64,000 nt of DNA from contig NZ_AOIV01000021.1 in NCBI RefSeq assembly GCF_000337095.1, positions 201,410-265,409 of the forward strand, written 5' to 3'. This stretch comes from Halogeometricum pallidum JCM 14848 (GTDB lineage: Archaea > Halobacteriota > Halobacteria > Halobacteriales > Haloferacaceae). The translations under genes and the position numbers were made by a program. Under the pieces are notes generated by a model. The model was not told the origin of the DNA, ran no database searches, and worked only from the letters and a program-made list of their open reading frames with translations. Shown here piece by piece: positions 62,077 through 64,000 of this stretch (positions are counted from its first letter, which is position 1; every line of letters starts with the position of its first letter).

Positions 62077-64000
62077 ATGACCGAGACGGTTCGCGTGCTG
62101 CACGTCGACGACGACCCCGCGTTCGTCGAACTGGTGGCGACGCACTTAGAGCGGCGGGGCGGGTTCGAGGTCGTCGCCGAGACTGACCCGTGCGCAGTCC
62201 TGGACCGTCTGGAGGGGGCGGAGGGAGACGGAGACGAAAACGGCTCCGACGGCCGTCCGGCGGCCGTCGACTGCGTCGTCAGCGACTACGAGATGGGCGG
62301 GACGACGGGCATCGACCTCCTCAGGTGCGTCCGAGAGCGTCACGAGCGACTGCCGTTCGTCCTCCTGACCAGTCGCGGGAGCGAGGAGGTGGCGAGCGAA
62401 GCCATCTCGGCGGGCGTCACCGACTACATCCAAAAGCGGACGCACGGGAAGCAGTACGAACTGCTCGCGAACCGCATCCGCAACGCCGTCGAACACTACC
62501 GAACGGAGCGGCGACTCCGCGAGAGCGAGGCGCTCTACCGCACCGTCGTCGAACGGACGCACGACGCCATCTACATCTATCAGGGCGACCGGTTCCGGTT
62601 CGTCAACCGCCGGGTCCGCGAACTGACCGGCTACGAGGAGTCGGAACTGCGCGAGAAGGAGATCTGGGCCCTCCTCCACCCCGACGACGAGGCGCGGGTG
62701 CGCCGCATCGCCGAGCGACGCGCGAGCGCCGGCGAGGACGCTACCTCGCGGTACACGGCGCGAGTCGTCCGAAAGGACGGCGAGACGGTGCGGTGCACGT
62801 TCGACGTGCAGCGAATACGGTACGAGGGCGAACCGGCGACGCTCGGTACCGTCCGCGAGGTGAGCGACGAGGAACGCGCCGAAGAGCGATTCCAAGCCCT
62901 CATCGAACGTTCAACCGACCTCGTGACGACGGTCGATCGCGAGGGAGTCATCCGGTATCAGAGCCCGTCGAGCGAGCGAATCCTGGGTATCGACCCGAAG
63001 GACGCCGTCGGGCGAGAGGTTCGCTCGTTTGTCCATCCCGAGGACGAGACGCGAGTGCGGGCGACGTTCGAGCGCCTGTCCGAATCGGCCGGGTCGGCCG
63101 TCGAGACGTTGCGGTTCCGCATCCGGCACGCGGACGGGTCGTGGGTGTGGCTGGAGTCGGTCGCGCGCGCGGACCCCGTCGAGAGCATCGACGGTATCGT
63201 CGTCAACTCGCGCGACGTGACCGAGCGTCTGGAGTACGAACAGCGGCTCCGCCGGTACGAGAGTCTCGTACAGAATATCCGGCAGGGGGCGTGCATCGTC
63301 GGGACGGACCGCCGCCTCTCGTTCGTCAACCGCGTCGTCGAAGCGTGGACGGACGTGCCCGTCGAGGAACTCGTCGGTCGCCCCGTCTCCGCCCTTCGCG
63401 ACGTCGGTATCCTCGACGACGAGGGGTTCCGGCGGGTTGCGGCGAGCGTCGACCGAATCCTCACCGGGGAAGGAGAGTACGAGCGACACCGACTCCCCGC
63501 GAACCTCCCGTCCGACGTCGAGCGAATCGAGGCCGACCTCTCGCCGCTGCACGAACAGGGACCGGACGGGCCCGAAGGCGCGGAAGCGGAGGCGACCCGC
63601 GGCGTCGTCGTCGTCCTGACGGACGTGACGGCGCAGTCGCGATATCAAGAGCGGCTGAGCGCCCTCCACAGCGCGAACCGGGAACTGACGACGGCGACGA
63701 CGTACGACGACGTGGCCCGCGTGGTGAGCGACGCCGCGGAGAACATCCTGGGCTACCCCCTGGCCGGCGTCGCGTTCTACGACGCGGACCGCGACGCCCT
63801 CGTCACCCGCGCGCTGTCGGACGCCGCCGCGGAGACGGTCAGAGACCAGGTGATACCGCACGGAGAGGGCATCGCGTGGCGGGTGCTGGAGAGCGGTGAG
63901 GGGGAGGTGTTGAACAACGTGGGCGAGGACCCCGACGCACTGAACCCCGACACCGAGGTACAGAACGAGGTGATCTTTCCCATCGGCGAGGAGGGTGTCC
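62077..64000 (+). CDS. Multidomain signalling protein REC-PAS-PAS-PAS-GAF (3' end outside the window)
   Basis: The frame is open for 641 codons to the window edge. Residues 1-125 form a receiver domain with the acidic pocket HVDDD, the phospho-Asp in VVSDYEMGG and Lys in DYIQKR. PAS domains follow at about 145-255, 270-385 and 390-520, with PAC-like HPDDEARV and HPEDETRV after the first two. A GAF domain starts near residue 535 and is cut by the end. The missing part is either a histidine kinase or a bacterio-opsin-activator-type helix-turn-helix domain; the bat-like type is common in haloarchaea. The ligand is unknown. Confidence 0.88.
   Translation, partial: MTETVRVLHVDDDPAFVELVATHLERRGGFEVVAETDPCAVLDRLEGAEGDGDENGSDGRPAAVDCVVSDYEMGGTTGIDLLRCVRERHERLPFVLLTSRGSEEVASEAISAGVTDYIQKRTHGKQYELLANRIRNAVEHYRTERRLRESEALYRTVVERTHDAIYIYQGDRFRFVNRRVRELTGYEESELREKEIWALLHPDDEARVRRIAERRASAGEDATSRYTARVVRKDGETVRCTFDVQRIRYEGEPATLGTVREVSDEERAEERFQALIERSTDLVTTVDREGVIRYQSPSSERILGIDPKDAVGREVRSFVHPEDETRVRATFERLSESAGSAVETLRFRIRHADGSWVWLESVARADPVESIDGIVVNSRDVTERLEYEQRLRRYESLVQNIRQGACIVGTDRRLSFVNRVVEAWTDVPVEELVGRPVSALRDVGILDDEGFRRVAASVDRILTGEGEYERHRLPANLPSDVERIEADLSPLHEQGPDGPEGAEAEATRGVVVVLTDVTAQSRYQERLSALHSANRELTTATTYDDVARVVSDAAENILGYPLAGVAFYDADRDALVTRALSDAAAETVRDQVIPHGEGIAWRVLESGEGEVLNNVGEDPDALNPDTEVQNEVIFPIGEEGV

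Overview
The window is a stretch of haloarchaeal chromosome. GC content is high, the proteins are strongly acidic, Tat twin-arginine lipoprotein signals and a PGF-CTERM surface anchor are present, many starts look leaderless with AT-rich boxes about 25-30 bp upstream, and there are several miniature zinc-ribbon proteins of haloarchaeal type. Genus is not determinable from sequence alone; a member of the Haloferacales is a guess. I see no rRNA, tRNA, CRISPR array, intact insertion sequence or replication origin.

Layout. 0-7 kb: the end of a Thr/Pro-stalked PGF-CTERM surface protein, a Tat lipoprotein for iron-siderophore binding under a DtxR-like operator, a family 2 glycosyltransferase with a membrane partner, a universal stress protein, a 53-residue membrane protein and a BCCT osmolyte carrier. 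7-14 kb: a gene-poor stretch, then sarcosine oxidase, a membrane protein, an IclR regulator, an aldo/keto reductase and a tandem universal stress protein. 14-36 kb: a dense catabolic island for osmolytes, amino acids and semialdehydes. 36-49 kb: an amber-interrupted Tat protein, a lipoprotein, small regulators, a site-2 protease, a TetR/MATE pair, an MFS carrier, MsrA, a class V aminotransferase and others. 49-57 kb: an acyl-CoA cluster. 57-64 kb: an aldo/keto reductase, a sequon-rich lipoprotein, a membrane protein joining calcium-type repeats to a DNA-binding domain, an SDR, and a REC-PAS-GAF signalling protein cut by the window end.

The most interesting region is 14-36 kb. An M24-family protein at 25313-26491 has the signature of ectoine hydrolase (DoeA/EutD) and lacks the metal ligands of aminopeptidase P. 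Around it are a diaminobutyrate-type transaminase (divergent, sharing the intergenic region), a semialdehyde dehydrogenase with a RidA deaminase, an AbgA-type M20 deacylase that overlaps a threonine-dehydratase-fold enzyme, glutamate dehydrogenase and a BCCT carrier. Together they could carry ectoine through acetyl-diaminobutyrate, diaminobutyrate and aspartate semialdehyde to aspartate. Next to it, a lactonase and an iron-dependent hydroxyacid dehydrogenase are translationally coupled, as in bacterial gamma-butyrolactone degradation, facing a GABA-type aminotransferase. The theme is compounds that drain into C4 semialdehydes.

A second system is at 49.9-57 kb: an acyl-CoA ligase, two acyl-CoA dehydrogenases, an APH-fold kinase and an SDR. 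The kinase and the second dehydrogenase are divergent neighbours and look like a split ACAD10/ACAD11 (bacterial LvaA/LvaC), which suggests catabolism of 4-hydroxy acids by phosphorylation and elimination. All functional statements rest on motif reading and recalled family features; no searches were run.
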